Positions 8,568 to 19,776 of a stretch of 64,000 bases of DNA are shown here, in pieces. Source of the DNA: Lacticaseibacillus mingshuiensis (lineage in GTDB: Bacteria > Bacillota > Bacilli > Lactobacillales > Lactobacillaceae). Numbering within the stretch: the stretch's first letter is position 1; each line of letters starts with the position of its first letter. The notes under the pieces are model-generated. The model searched no databases and was not told where the DNA came from. It was given only the letters and a program-made list of their open reading frames with translations. Both the position numbers and the translations under genes were made by a program. The DNA lies in contig NZ_BOLS01000001.1 of NCBI RefSeq assembly GCF_016861785.1, positions 1 to 64,000 on the forward strand. Direction: 5' to 3'.

Positions 8568-9064
8568 GCGAAACAGAAAACATGCTGGATTATATCGGCG
8601 ATAAAATGGATGCCCTGGACTTTGACGGGGACCTTGATCTGAACTGGGACAAAGAGGCTCACGTGATCGAAGTGGAGCTGACGATGTACGTGGAGGCCAA
8701 GGAAGGCTACGAAGTGGAGGACCAAGACGGCCAAACACTTGAAGACGGCGATGAAGTGGATTATGCCGACGCGATTCTGTTTTACGACGCGACGCGCATG
8801 AACGGTCAGGACTATGCCGACAATTACCTGGCTGTCGTGCCGTTTGAAGGTAAAAAAGGCATCAGCCAGGCCGCGGTTGTGGCGCTGTTTGATCAGCTCC
8901 AGACGCTGCTTGATGATGGCGAAAGCGACCTGCTGGACTTTGTCGATGGCACCAGCGACGCCGAAACATTTTCCCTGCAGTTCGACAATGCGGCCTACCA
9001 GGCGGCGGTCGAAGCGCAGCCGGAAGCGGCGAAGCAGACGTTTTACCCGTACCCAAAGTATTAG
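8564..9064 (+). CDS. DUF3013 family protein
   Basis: This very acidic 166-aa protein (DALDFDGDLDLNWDKEAHVIEVEL) has the look of the Lactobacillales-specific DUF3013 family, whose function is unknown to me. GAGGAGG lies 6 nt upstream of the ATG at 8564. The gene overlaps the glycosylase stop and is followed after 9 nt by prmA. The DUF3013-prmA-rsmE order is common in lactobacilli. Confidence 0.75.
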   Translation: MSETENMLDYIGDKMDALDFDGDLDLNWDKEAHVIEVELTMYVEAKEGYEVEDQDGQTLEDGDEVDYADAILFYDATRMNGQDYADNYLAVVPFEGKKGISQAAVVALFDQLQTLLDDGESDLLDFVDGTSDAETFSLQFDNAAYQAAVEAQPEAAKQTFYPYPKY

Positions 9065-9073
9065 GAGGCGCGC

Positions 9074-10021
9074 ATGGCTTGGTTGATGGTTCATGTCACA
9101 ACGAGCACTGAGGCGGTCGACGCGGTCGCCAACATGCTACTTGAGCGCGGCGCAGAAGGCGTGCAGATCGAAGACAGCGCCGATTTTCGCCAGCCGCTCG
9201 TCACAGGCGCCGGCGAGCCGATCGACCCTGCGCTCATTCCGCATCTGACAGAGGGGGCGCGGGTCACCGGCTATTTCAACGACCAGGTCGATGCTCCGGC
9301 GCTTCAAACTGCGGTGCTGGCGCAAGTCGCGCTATTGCCGAGCTTCGGGTTAGCCAAGGGTGCCGGCACGGTGACGACTGCGCTGCTGGCCGATGCCACT
9401 TGGGCTAACACGTGGAAGCAATATTACCGCCCGCTGCGGCTGACCCGTTTTTTGACCGTCGTCCCCGAGTGGCTGGACTATCAGCCGACATGCCCAGATG
9501 AAAAATTGATCCGGCTCGACCCCGACCAGGCATTTGGCACCGGCAGTCATCCCACCACCGCTTTGATCTTGGGTCTTTTGGAACAGAGCCTGCGTGGTGG
9601 GGAGGAGGTGCTGGATGTCGGTACGGGCTCCGGTATTTTGGCCATTGCCGCGCGGATGCTGGGGGCCAAGCACGTCTTGGCCACGGACATCGATGACAAG
9701 GCCGTCGCGAATGCGGAGGCGAACATCGCGCGCAATGCGCTGACGGGCATCGATGTGGTCGTTGCGGACGGACTGACAGCCACCATGCCGCAAGCGGATC
9801 TGGTGCTCGCCAATATTTTGGCGGAGGTGTTGGTGCCGCTGATTCCGCAGGTGCCGGCTGTGCTCAAACCGGACGGCAAACTTCTGCTGTCGGGTATTTT
9901 CCACGACAAGGTGGCAGTGATCACACAGACCCTGCACGAGTCAGGGATGCAGGTCGCGGTCTTGCAGCAGGCCGGTGATTGGACCGCGCTTGTCGCCCAA
10001 CGTATTCCCAAGGAGGCCTGA
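9074..10021 (+). CDS. prmA: ribosomal protein L11 methyltransferase
   Basis: PrmA methylates lysines and the N terminus of ribosomal protein L11 using S-adenosylmethionine. The SAM motif VLDVGTGSGILAIAA (near residues 176-190), the acidic loop ATDIDDKAV and the LVLANILAEVLVPL segment are all present. At 315 aa the length is normal. TAGGAGG precedes the ATG. It is followed at once by rsmE, the standard neighbour. Confidence 0.95.
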   Translation: MAWLMVHVTTSTEAVDAVANMLLERGAEGVQIEDSADFRQPLVTGAGEPIDPALIPHLTEGARVTGYFNDQVDAPALQTAVLAQVALLPSFGLAKGAGTVTTALLADATWANTWKQYYRPLRLTRFLTVVPEWLDYQPTCPDEKLIRLDPDQAFGTGSHPTTALILGLLEQSLRGGEEVLDVGTGSGILAIAARMLGAKHVLATDIDDKAVANAEANIARNALTGIDVVVADGLTATMPQADLVLANILAEVLVPLIPQVPAVLKPDGKLLLSGIFHDKVAVITQTLHESGMQVAVLQQAGDWTALVAQRIPKEA

Positions 10022-10022
10022 C

Positions 10023-10769
10023 ATGCGGCGATTTTTTGTGACGCAGGCGCTGCCTGTTGACGCGACGCTAACGCTGCCAAGTGACGTGGCCGATCATGCC
10101 ATCAAGGTGCTGCGGATGCAGGTCGGTGACGCGCTTGAACTCGCAGATGGCCAAGGTGCCGTGGTTCGGGCGACGATCGTCGATGTGACGCCGCTGACGG
10201 TGCACATTGACGAATCGGTCCCCGGACAAGTAGAATTGCCTTTAAGTGTTCACTTGTTCTGTGGCCTGCCCAAAGGCGACAAGGCCGAGTGGATCGTGCA
10301 AAAAGCCACCGAGCTCGGGGCCAGCACCGTCACTTTTTTCCCGAGCACCCGGGCAACGGCAAAATGGCCGGCTGCAAAGGTCGACCGGAAGCTGGCCCGC
10401 CTTGTCGCGATCGCGCAAGGCGCCGCGGAACAGAGCCACCGGGCCGTGGTGCCGGCGGTGGGCTATGTTGCAGGACTGGCTTCGGTGGCGGCGGCCACCG
10501 AAGAAGCCAAGCTGGTGGCTTATGAAGAAAGTGCCAAGTTGGGGGAACGTGCGGTGCTGGCGACCACGCTGGCCGCGCACCCCAAGTCGCTGGCGGTCGT
10601 TTTTGGGCCAGAAGGTGGGCTGACGCCGGCAGAAGTGGCCACCCTTGGCGAAGCTGGTTTTCTCGCTGCGGGGCTTGGGCCGCGCATTTTACGCACCGAA
10701 ACGGCGCCGCTTTATCTGCTGAGCGCCGTTTCGGCATTGACTGAATTACAGGGAGCGTCTGATGAGTAA
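10023..10769 (+). CDS. rsmE: 16S rRNA (uracil1498-N3)-methyltransferase
   Basis: This SPOUT-class methyltransferase modifies U1498 of 16S rRNA. The N-terminal PUA-like part (DHAIKVLRMQVGD) is followed by the knot region with VFGPEGGLTPAEV and LGPRILRTETAPLYLLSAVSAL. It is 248 aa. The ATG at 10023 has AAGGAGG 7 nt upstream and directly follows the prmA stop. Confidence 0.95.
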   Translation: MRRFFVTQALPVDATLTLPSDVADHAIKVLRMQVGDALELADGQGAVVRATIVDVTPLTVHIDESVPGQVELPLSVHLFCGLPKGDKAEWIVQKATELGASTVTFFPSTRATAKWPAAKVDRKLARLVAIAQGAAEQSHRAVVPAVGYVAGLASVAAATEEAKLVAYEESAKLGERAVLATTLAAHPKSLAVVFGPEGGLTPAEVATLGEAGFLAAGLGPRILRTETAPLYLLSAVSALTELQGASDE

Positions 10770-11085
10770 ATTCGTGAATTGGTGCAAGTCGCCCAGCGGC
10801 CTGCTTGTTTTATTAAGTGTCCTGACCACCGTGATCTTGCCATGGCCGTTTCGCTGGCTCCATATCAGCGTGCCCGAGCGCGTCTTTGTGCTGTTTATTT
10901 TGATCGACATGAGCCTGGCTTTGTGGATCGGCCGCACGATCAAGAAACACAGCCTGAAGCTCTGGTGGGTGCTGCTCATGCCAGTTTTGTTTGCCGGCAT
11001 GGTCTTTTGGCGCTTTGCCCAGTACGATTATTGGTTTGCCGGCATCTACCTGGTCCTCAGCCTGCTTGCTTGGCTGAAGGACTAG
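10762..11085 (+). CDS. hypothetical small membrane protein
   Basis: The 107-aa product contains three to four hydrophobic segments (around residues 12-30, 40-58, 68-85 and 88-104) and no other motif. It overlaps rsmE by 8 nt, so translation is probably coupled; GGGAGCG lies upstream. It lies between rsmE and rel. The function is unknown. Confidence 0.6.
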   Translation: MSKFVNWCKSPSGLLVLLSVLTTVILPWPFRWLHISVPERVFVLFILIDMSLALWIGRTIKKHSLKLWWVLLMPVLFAGMVFWRFAQYDYWFAGIYLVLSLLAWLKD

Positions 11086-11163
11086 CTTTTTTGGCAGATT
11101 TCAGTATAATTTAGCTATCTGAAACCGACGGGAAGGGGCACGCAGACGAACGCGTGCTTTTCT
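11083..11163 (+). promoter_or_regulatory. rel promoter and leader hairpin
   Basis: TATAAT at 11105-11110 is a perfect -10; a weak -35 (TAGCTT) lies 16 nt upstream. In the leader, GCACGC (11138-11143) pairs with GCGTGC (11152-11157) and is followed by TTTTCTT, a short terminator-like hairpin that could attenuate rel. Confidence 0.5.
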
Positions 11164-11182
11164 TGTATCAGGGGGGTCAATC

Positions 11183-13411
11183 ATGGCGGAAGAACAAGAA
11201 TTGAGCCAAGCCCAAGTCATGACCATGTGCGAAGCGTACATGAATGAACAGGATCTGGCTTTTGTGAAAAAGGCGTACGACTTTGCCGCTTATGTGCACA
11301 AAGATCAAAAACGTCAGTCCGGCGAGCCATATATCATTCATCCGGTGCAAGTCGCCGGTATTCTAGCCAATTTGAAAATGGATCCGGTCACCGTGGCGTC
11401 CGGGTATCTTCATGATGTCGTCGAGGACACCAACATTACCCTTGGCGACATCCAGGAAGTTTTCGGCAAAGAGACCGCGGTGATCGTCGACGGCCTGACC
11501 AAGCTCAGCAAGGTCACCTATGTCGCGCACAAAGACGAGCTCGCGGAGAATCACCGGAAAATGTTGTTGGCGATGGCCAAAGACATGCGCGTGATTCTGG
11601 TCAAATTGGCCGACCGCCTGCACAACATGCGCACCTTGATGCACCTGCGCCCCGACAAACAGCGCCGCATCGCCAACGAGACGCTGGAGATCTACGCCCC
11701 ACTAGCCGATCGCTTGGGGATCAGTGCCATCAAATGGGAGCTTGAGGACCTTTCGTTGCGCTACCTCAACCCCCAGCAGTATTACCGCATCGCCCAGTTG
11801 ATGAAGTCAAAACGCGGCGAGCGGGAAGCCTACATTGCCTCGGCCATCGTCGACATCAAACAGGCTCTGGCCGAGCTCAACATCAAATACGAGATCTACG
11901 GCCGGCCAAAGCACATTTACTCCATTTATAAAAAAATGCGCGACAAGCACAAACAGTTTGATGAACTGTATGATCTGTTGGCGGTGCGCGTGATCACCGA
12001 GACCATCAAGGATTGCTATGCGGTGCTGGGCGCGATTCACACCAAGTGGAAGCCGATGCCGGGCCGCTTCAAGGACTACATCGCGATGCCAAAGGCCAAC
12101 ATGTACCAGTCGCTGCACACGACGGTCATCGGGCCAAAAGGCAAACCGCTTGAAGTTCAGATTCGCACCGAAGAAATGCACCACGTCGCCGAATTTGGTG
12201 TCGCGGCGCACTGGGCGTATAAGGAAGGCCAAACGACCGAGGTCCAATACGACAACGCCGGCAACAAGATCGACCTGTTCCGTGAGATCTTGGAGATCCA
12301 AGACGAAAGCACAGACGCCCATGATTTTATGGACAGCGTCAAAGGCGACATTTTCTCCGATCGCGTGTATGTTTTCACGCCGCGCGGGGATGTCTACGAG
12401 CTGCCAAAGGGGTCAGGACCACTGGATTTTGCCTACATGGTCCACACCGAAGTCGGCAACCATTCCGTTGGCGCCAAGGTCAACGGCAAGATCGTCCCGC
12501 TGAATTATCAAATGAAAAACGGCGACATTGTCGAGATGTTGACCAATTCCTCCAGCCGCCCAAGCCGCGACTGGGTCAACCTGGCTTACACCTCTCGCGC
12601 CCGCAACAAGATCCGCCGCTACTTCAAGCTGGAGGATAAGGACGAAAACGCCGATAAGGGCCGCGACGCCCTGGAATCCCAGCTGCAAGACATGGGCTAC
12701 CTGCCGAAGGACTTTTTAAATGGCAAGCCGGCGATGGTCGAGCTGCTCAAGAAGCTCAATTTCAACACTGAACAGGAGCTGATGAGCGCGATCGGTTACG
12801 GCGAATACACCGCGAAGATCGTGGCCAATCGCCTGACCGAAAAGGCGCGGAAGGAAAAAGAGGCCGCCGACCAAAAGGAACGCGAGCAGGCGATGCTCGA
12901 CCAAAACAAAAAGGTCACGACCCTGCAGCGGGAAGGTAAAAAACCAACCAGTCGCACCGACGATGGCGTGGTCATCGAAGGCGTCGACAACCTGCTGGTC
13001 CATCTGGCAAAATGCTGCAGCCCTGTGCCCGGCGATCCGATCGTCGGCTACGTCACCAAGGGCCGCGGGGTCACCATTCACCGCGCCGATTGCCCAAACG
13101 TCCAATCCTCACCAGAAATGGCCGGCCGCCTGATCGACGTCCAGTGGCAGAACATGAACGACCAAACCCAGCTGTTTGACACCGACCTTGAAGTCTACGG
13201 CTACAACCGCGGCGGCTTGCTCAACGACGTGCTCCAGGTCCTCAACCTGCACAGCAAAAACCTCTCCAACGTCAGCGGCCGCGTCGACCACGACAAAATG
13301 GCCGACGTTCACGTCACAGTCGGCATCCGCAATCTCGCCGACCTCGACCACCTCATGGACGCCATCAAAAACGTGCCAGATGTGTATGAAGTGAAAAGGT
13401 CGAAAGGATAG
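11183..13411 (+). CDS. rel: bifunctional (p)ppGpp synthetase/hydrolase Rel
   Basis: Rel makes and degrades the stringent-response alarmone (p)ppGpp on the ribosome. The 742-aa protein has all domains in order: the HD hydrolase with HDVVEDT near residue 77, the synthetase near 240-350 (YDLLAVRVI, KDYIAMPKANMYQSLHTTV), the TGS domain near 390-450 (VYVFTPRGDVYELPKGS), a Cys-containing region AKCCSPVPGDPIVGY, and a C-terminal ACT domain. The hydrolase and synthetase motifs look intact. It is followed by dtd, the usual partner. Confidence 0.96.
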   Translation: MAEEQELSQAQVMTMCEAYMNEQDLAFVKKAYDFAAYVHKDQKRQSGEPYIIHPVQVAGILANLKMDPVTVASGYLHDVVEDTNITLGDIQEVFGKETAVIVDGLTKLSKVTYVAHKDELAENHRKMLLAMAKDMRVILVKLADRLHNMRTLMHLRPDKQRRIANETLEIYAPLADRLGISAIKWELEDLSLRYLNPQQYYRIAQLMKSKRGEREAYIASAIVDIKQALAELNIKYEIYGRPKHIYSIYKKMRDKHKQFDELYDLLAVRVITETIKDCYAVLGAIHTKWKPMPGRFKDYIAMPKANMYQSLHTTVIGPKGKPLEVQIRTEEMHHVAEFGVAAHWAYKEGQTTEVQYDNAGNKIDLFREILEIQDESTDAHDFMDSVKGDIFSDRVYVFTPRGDVYELPKGSGPLDFAYMVHTEVGNHSVGAKVNGKIVPLNYQMKNGDIVEMLTNSSSRPSRDWVNLAYTSRARNKIRRYFKLEDKDENADKGRDALESQLQDMGYLPKDFLNGKPAMVELLKKLNFNTEQELMSAIGYGEYTAKIVANRLTEKARKEKEAADQKEREQAMLDQNKKVTTLQREGKKPTSRTDDGVVIEGVDNLLVHLAKCCSPVPGDPIVGYVTKGRGVTIHRADCPNVQSSPEMAGRLIDVQWQNMNDQTQLFDTDLEVYGYNRGGLLNDVLQVLNLHSKNLSNVSGRVDHDKMADVHVTVGIRNLADLDHLMDAIKNVPDVYEVKRSKG

Positions 13412-13535
13412 GAAAGGCTGCTCGGCGGAGCTCAACTAAGAAAGGATGCGTAGCGGGCCGTTCAGGTCTGAGCAGATAGTTCATTCTAGATTCTCAGCCC
13501 GCAAGTCCAGATTTCTCAGCCAGAAAGGATTCCAC

Positions 13536-13982
13536 ATGCGCGCCATTGTTCAACGAGTTTCATCCGCCAGCGTCACGATCGAGCAGAAAGTCGTGGGTCA
13601 GATCGACCGCGGCTTTTTGGTGTTGCTGGGCGTCGGTCCGCACGATACGGCAGAGGATGCCCAATTCCTCGCCGAGAAGATCAGCAAGCTCCGTGTTTTC
13701 AGCGACGACGCCGGGAAAATGAATCTCGCGCTGGCCGCCGTGAACGGGGCGGTGCTGTCCGTGTCGCAATTCACCCTGTACGCCGAAACGACGCACGGCA
13801 ACCGGCCGAGTTTCACCCAAGCGGCACCGCCTGAATTGGGGGAGGCGCTGTACAAGACCTTCAACGCTGACCTCATTGCGCTGGGCGTGCCTGTTGAGAC
13901 CGGCGAGTTTGGCGGGGACATGCAGGTGGCACTGGTCAACGACGGCCCGGTCACGATCTGTTACGACACGGAGGCGAAATGA
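13536..13982 (+). CDS. dtd: D-aminoacyl-tRNA deacylase
   Basis: Dtd frees tRNAs charged with D-amino acids and Gly-tRNA(Ala). The 148-aa protein begins [15 protein letters not shown] and carries the catalytic SQFTLYA and the cross-subunit motif NDGPVT. AGAAAGGAT precedes the ATG at 13536. The 124-nt gap after rel contains nothing I can identify. Confidence 0.94.
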   Translation: MRAIVQRVSSASVTIEQKVVGQIDRGFLVLLGVGPHDTAEDAQFLAEKISKLRVFSDDAGKMNLALAAVNGAVLSVSQFTLYAETTHGNRPSFTQAAPPELGEALYKTFNADLIALGVPVETGEFGGDMQVALVNDGPVTICYDTEAK

Positions 13983-14605
13983 TGCTGGTCAATGCGATCT
14001 GGGATCTGGATGGCACGCTTTACGACACTTATCCCGTGATGATGGCGGCGCTGCATGACGTCCTTCAAGAAGCCGGGCTCACGATTGATTCGGCCGCACT
14101 GTTGCGCGAGGCCAAGGAGACCTCTGTTTTCGCCATCGCCGGCCGCGTGGCACCAGCGCTCGGCACTACCCGCAACCAGCTGCTTGCGACCTATCATGCC
14201 AGGGAAAAACAGCGCCTGCTGGAGGCCAAGCCGTACCCCGAAACAGCCGCTGTGTTGCGGGCCATCATCAAAGCTGGCGGCAACAATCTCCTCATGACGC
14301 ACCGCGATGATAGCGCATGGGCGTTGCTGGCAAAAGACGACCTGCGCGACCTGTTTCTCGGTGGCGTCACCGCGCGCCTTCAGCTGCCCCGCAAGCCAGA
14401 TCCGGCCGCAATCAATTACCTGCTCGCACGGCACCAGCTCAATCCGGACGTTACCGCAATGATCGGGGATCGGCGGCTGGATGTCTTGGCCGGGCAGCGG
14501 GCAGGGGTCCAGACGATCTATTTCAACGTCGATGGGCTCAACGATGCCCCGATGGCGACGCATCAAGTCGAGCATCTGCATGAGATCCCGGCGTTTTTCA
14601 AGTGA
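13979..14605 (+). CDS. HAD family hydrolase, phosphoglycolate phosphatase-like
   Basis: A soluble phosphatase of the haloacid dehalogenase superfamily, 207-208 aa. Motif I is DLDGTLYDT near residue 9, motif II is in MTHRDDSA, the Lys is in RKPDP, and motif IV is [12 protein letters not shown]. The helical cap between motifs I and II indicates subclass I (beta-phosphoglucomutase-like). It overlaps the dtd stop by 4 nt; the second ATG at 13982 has slightly better spacing to GGAGG. The substrate is unknown. Confidence 0.82.
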   Translation: MMLVNAIWDLDGTLYDTYPVMMAALHDVLQEAGLTIDSAALLREAKETSVFAIAGRVAPALGTTRNQLLATYHAREKQRLLEAKPYPETAAVLRAIIKAGGNNLLMTHRDDSAWALLAKDDLRDLFLGGVTARLQLPRKPDPAAINYLLARHQLNPDVTAMIGDRRLDVLAGQRAGVQTIYFNVDGLNDAPMATHQVEHLHEIPAFFK

Positions 14606-14612
14606 AATAAGC

Positions 14613-14672
14613 GATTCAAAAAAGTCTCAGGTGGCCGCACACATCGCGGTTACCTGAGACTTTTTTTGAATC
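14613..14672. terminator. bidirectional terminator
   Basis: A long stem (GATTCAAAAAAGTCTCAGGT with its complement ending at 14672) has T-runs on both strands and separates the plus-strand HAD gene from the minus-strand amidase gene. Confidence 0.85.
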
Positions 14673-14673
14673 C

Positions 14674-15990
14674 TTATTGATGGTTGCCAGCCTTGAAGTA
14701 GCTGGTCAAGCCGCTGACAATGTCGCTGGCGATCTGTTGCTGATAGGCGGCGGACTTGATCTTGGCGTAATCGGAATCATCGTTGATGTAGCCCATCTCG
14801 AGTAAGACAGCCGGTTGCGTATTTTCCCGAATCACTTCAAAATCGCCGAATTCGACGCCGCGATTGGTCAGGCCCAAGCCTGTGAAGCTCTTGTTCAGGT
14901 AGGTGGCCAGCGTCTTGTCCTTCTTGACGCTGTAATAGTAAGTCGTGAAGCCGCTCGCTGTGTTGGCGTTTGGCGTCGAGTCAAAATGGAAGGAGATGAA
15001 GGCATCCGCGTGGACCTTTTCGGCAACGGCCGGCCGCGGGGCGAGATCGACGAAGCTGTCATCGCTGCGCGTGTAGATCACATTGACGCCTTGTGCCTTG
15101 AGCGCTGCACCGACCTTGTTCGCCAATGCCAGCGTGTACGTCTTTTCCGACCCGCCGCTTGTGGACTGGGCGCCGGAGTCGGTGCCGCCGTGGCCCGGAT
15201 CCAGCACGATCGTCGCCTCGCTCAGGCTGGTTGCGGCCTTGGCCGTCGCGCTGCCCGGCATCGACAAGATCCAGCTGGCGATGTAGCCTTTTTTACCCGT
15301 TGCGGTCTGGACGTAATACCATTCTCCGGATTGTTTTAAAATTGTGACGCTTTGGCCCTTTGTCAGGCGGGTGACGATCGGCGCGTTGATGCCGGCCGCC
15401 TCGCGCACATTGGCCGCGGTCGTGGTGGTGGCCTTGACCACCGTGACAGCAGCTTTCGTCGCGACGGCCGCACTCTGCTTCGGCGCCTCCAACGTGACCG
15501 TTTGATTGGTGATATTGATCAGCTTCGTGTAGACCCAGGCGGCCGTGTTTTGATACGCGATCTCGGTCCAATCGCCTTCCTGATAGATCACCTTCGCGGA
15601 GTCGCCAGGCTCAAGTGTGCCGAGCACCTTCGACGTCGTGGTCGCGTATTGGCGGACATTGACCTGCCCAGCCACCGTCGCGACGCGCGCCGTGGTGGTC
15701 GTTGCTTCGTTTTGATCGACCAGCCAAGAGGCGACCCAGCCAATGCGATTGCCGGCGAGGCGCACCTGGTACCACGAATTCTCCTTATCGATCACCGTCA
15801 GCTGGGTCCCATTTTGCACCTGGCCCATCACACTATAGCCAAGCCCGGGGCCAAGCCGCACGTTGAGCACTGAGGCGCGAACGGTCAGCGTTTGATTGTT
15901 GGCGAGCACCGTGGTCGTCGCCGCCGAGATCGCGACCAGTAGGGAAAAAAGCACGATCAACGGCCATTTTTTGAGTTGTTTGAAACGCAT
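14674..15990 (-). CDS. secreted N-acetylmuramoyl-L-alanine amidase with SH3b repeats
   Basis: This cell-wall hydrolase would cleave the MurNAc-L-Ala bond. The 438-aa protein has a signal peptide (residues 1-30), three bacterial SH3 repeats (about 32-92, 100-160 and 180-245, each with a VNVR or VLNVR start) and a C-terminal Amidase_3 domain from about 255. Zinc ligands lie in VLDPGHGG and SFHFDS, with the catalytic Glu in LLEMGYIN. I start at 15990 because the extended -10 (16022-16030) rules out the longer frame starting at 16071. Confidence 0.9.
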   Translation of the reverse strand: MRFKQLKKWPLIVLFSLLVAISAATTTVLANNQTLTVRASVLNVRLGPGLGYSVMGQVQNGTQLTVIDKENSWYQVRLAGNRIGWVASWLVDQNEATTTTARVATVAGQVNVRQYATTTSKVLGTLEPGDSAKVIYQEGDWTEIAYQNTAAWVYTKLINITNQTVTLEAPKQSAAVATKAAVTVVKATTTTAANVREAAGINAPIVTRLTKGQSVTILKQSGEWYYVQTATGKKGYIASWILSMPGSATAKAATSLSEATIVLDPGHGGTDSGAQSTSGGSEKTYTLALANKVGAALKAQGVNVIYTRSDDSFVDLAPRPAVAEKVHADAFISFHFDSTPNANTASGFTTYYYSVKKDKTLATYLNKSFTGLGLTNRGVEFGDFEVIRENTQPAVLLEMGYINDDSDYAKIKSAAYQQQIASDIVSGLTSYFKAGNHQ

Positions 15991-16021
15991 ATTCGCATCA
16001 GTCCTCATCTGATATACGTCG

Positions 16022-16030
16022 ATTATACCA
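16022..16030 (-). promoter_or_regulatory. amidase promoter, extended -10
   Basis: On the minus strand TGGTATAAT forms an extended -10 about 30 nt before the chosen amidase start region. No clear -35 is seen. Confidence 0.55.
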
Positions 16031-16115
16031 AACCCGCGCCAGATAAGGCAGAGGGACGAGAATTTTGTCACGGTGCGGCTTTCCTAAAATAAATGGTTGA
16101 GTCGATGAAGAAGGC

Positions 16116-16236
16116 GGGCGGGCTTCAGCCAGAAATGGCTGTGCCGCTTGCACCGAAAGTGAGCTTTAAGACCGCGACCTTTGCGGGCTTAAAGTCACTT
16201 GGGAGCGTTCCAGCCATTTCTGGTCGAAGCCCACCC
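16116..16236. repeat. 121-nt three-tier imperfect palindrome
   Basis: Outer arms GGGCGGGCTTC/GAAGCCCACCC, middle arms CCAGAAATGGCTG/CAGCCATTTCTGG and inner arms AAGTGAGCTTTAAG/CTTAAAGTCACTT are nested around a small CCGC/GCGG hairpin. It lies between the divergent amidase and hisS promoters and encodes no credible protein. Two other elements of the same design occur at 26788-26887 and 36368-36479. Confidence 0.8.
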
Positions 16237-16279
16237 GGGGCAACGCCAATGTTTTTGCTGTTGTTTGCCCGATGCATCA

Positions 16280-16308
16280 TTGACAAGTTTTCATTAAAAA
16301 CGTATGCT
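16280..16308 (+). promoter_or_regulatory. hisS-aspS promoter
   Basis: A consensus TTGACA (16280-16285) and TATGCT (16303-16308) are exactly 17 nt apart. They sit immediately upstream of the T-box leader. Confidence 0.8.
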
Positions 16309-16314
16309 GAACCT

Positions 16315-16505
16315 AAATATTGCAGTGCCCAAGACGAAGTAGGATAGACCGCCATAAGCGACCCGGGAATTGGTGAAAGCCGGGATAGGTCGAAAAGACA
16401 CTTCTGAGGCAGATCCGCTCCGGTCGCCGCCGTTATGGCTAAGTGAAACAGTAAGGTGGTACCGTGCAACGCACCCTTCGACAAATCGAGGGGTGCGTTT
16501 TCTTT
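16315..16505 (+). promoter_or_regulatory. T-box riboswitch of the hisS-aspS operon
   Basis: The leader has the T-box sequence AAGGTGGTACCGTGC (16453-16467). It is followed by a terminator with a 14-bp stem (16468-16481 with 16486-16499), a CAAA loop and a TTTTCTTTT tail. Stem I is visible: GAAGT (16336-16340) pairs with ACTTC below the specifier loop, GACC with GGTC above it, and TTGGTGAAAGCC is the distal loop. The specifier position reads GAC (Asp, 16397-16399), overlapping CAC (His, 16399-16401). Uncharged tRNA would favour antitermination. Confidence 0.92.
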
Positions 16506-16534
16506 TGCACCTGCAAATAAATGGAGGAACGACA

Positions 16535-17816
16535 ATGAGTTATCAACGACCAAAAGGCACAGCCGACATTCTGCCTGGCCAAAGTGAGCTGTGGCAGCGG
16601 GCCGAGGCAATCGGCCGGCGCGTGTTTGACGCGTATCGCTACCAGGAAGTACGCACCCCGTTGTTTGAAAATTACGAAGTCTTTTCCCGCTCGTCAGGCG
16701 ACACGTCCGATATCGTGACGAAGGAAATGTATGACTTCGAGGACAAAGGCGGCCGCAAAATGGCGCTGCGTCCAGAAGGCACTGCAGGCGTGGTGCGTGC
16801 CTATGTGGAAAATAAGTTGTACGGGCCGGAGTTCGCCAAGCCATACAAGGTCTATTACATGGGTCCGATGTATCGCTATGAGCGTCCCCAAAGCGGCCGC
16901 CAGCGCGAATTTCACCAATTCGGCGTCGAGGCATTCGGCGTCGATAGCCCGGCGCTGGACGCTGAAGTGATCGCGCTGGGCAGCGACCTTCTCAAGGCAC
17001 TGGGCGCAGGCAACCTCAAAGTGGTGATCAACACGTTGGGCGACCCGGCCACGCGCGAGGCGTACCACGCCGCGTTGATCGCGTACCTGACCCCGTATCA
17101 GGATGAACTGTCCGCCGATTCAAAGGTCCGCCTGGCGAAAAATCCGTTGCGCATCCTCGACAGCAAGGATAAGCGTGACCAGGAGATCGTCGAAGGCGCG
17201 CCGAAAATTCTCGACTATCTGACGCCTGAAGCGGCTGCCCATTTTTCCGCGGTCCGCGGCTTCTTGGATGGCCTCGGCATTCAATACGAGATCGATGCCG
17301 ACATGGTGCGTGGCCTGGATTACTACAACCACACGATCTTCGAGATCATGAGCGATGACCCTGTCTTCGACGGCGGCTTCACCACTGTTTTGGCCGGCGG
17401 GCGCTACAACGGCTTGGTCGAGGAACTCGGCGGGCCTGAGACGCCTGGCATCGGCTTTGGCATGGGCGTTGAGCGCGTGATGCTGCTGATGCAAAAACAG
17501 ACCGTCACGACTAGCTTGCCAGTGTACCTGGTCACCATCGATGATAAGGCCAACGCCGCCGCCTTGCAGCTGGCGCATGCGATTCGCCAGCAGGGCTATG
17601 CCGTTGACATGGATTTTCTCGGCCGCAAAGCCAAGGCCCAGTTCAAGTCCGCAGCCAAGGAAAATGCGCAGCTGACCTTGACCATCGGCGAAGAAGAATT
17701 GGCCAGCGAAACGGTGCAGGTCAAGAACATGGCCACCGGTGCGCAAAAGCCAGTGGCGTTTGCGGAGCTACGCACAAACTTTAAGCAGCTTTATGAGGAA
17801 TTATTGGAGGCAGATC

Positions 17817-17824
<8 letters not shown>
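16535..17824 (+). CDS. hisS: histidyl-tRNA synthetase
   Basis: This class II synthetase charges tRNA-His. The 429-aa protein begins [16 protein letters not shown] and shows motif 2 ([20 protein letters not shown]), the His-specific [14 protein letters not shown] and [14 protein letters not shown], motif 3 ([13 protein letters not shown]) and a C-terminal anticodon-binding domain. GGAGGAA lies 6 nt before the ATG. It is controlled by the upstream T-box and overlaps aspS by 8 nt. Confidence 0.97.
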
Positions 17825-19622
<1,798 letters not shown>

Positions 19623-19721
19623 GCATTGATTTGAAAAAGCGGTGTTGGCTCGCGCAACAGGCGCAGGGTCGGCGCCGTTTTGTTCTCGCCGAAAATGGGC
19701 CGCGGAGGCTGATGGGAAAAG

Positions 19722-19754
19722 CCTGGTGCTCTGGTCAACAAACCTGGTGCTCTG
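19722..19754. promoter_or_regulatory. direct-repeat operator candidate
   Basis: CCTGGTGCTCTG occurs twice, at 19722-19733 and 19743-19754. The copies start 21 nt apart, two helical turns, just before the nucleoside phosphorylase gene. Such spacing suits a dimeric regulator. No clear promoter was identified here. Confidence 0.4.
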
Positions 19755-19776
19755 AATTTGGAAAAGAAGGTGTGAC

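Noticed and set aside
16093-16347. 84-codon frame between the amidase and hisS genes
   Set aside because: It consists largely of the three-tier palindrome and the hisS promoter region and has no ribosome site.
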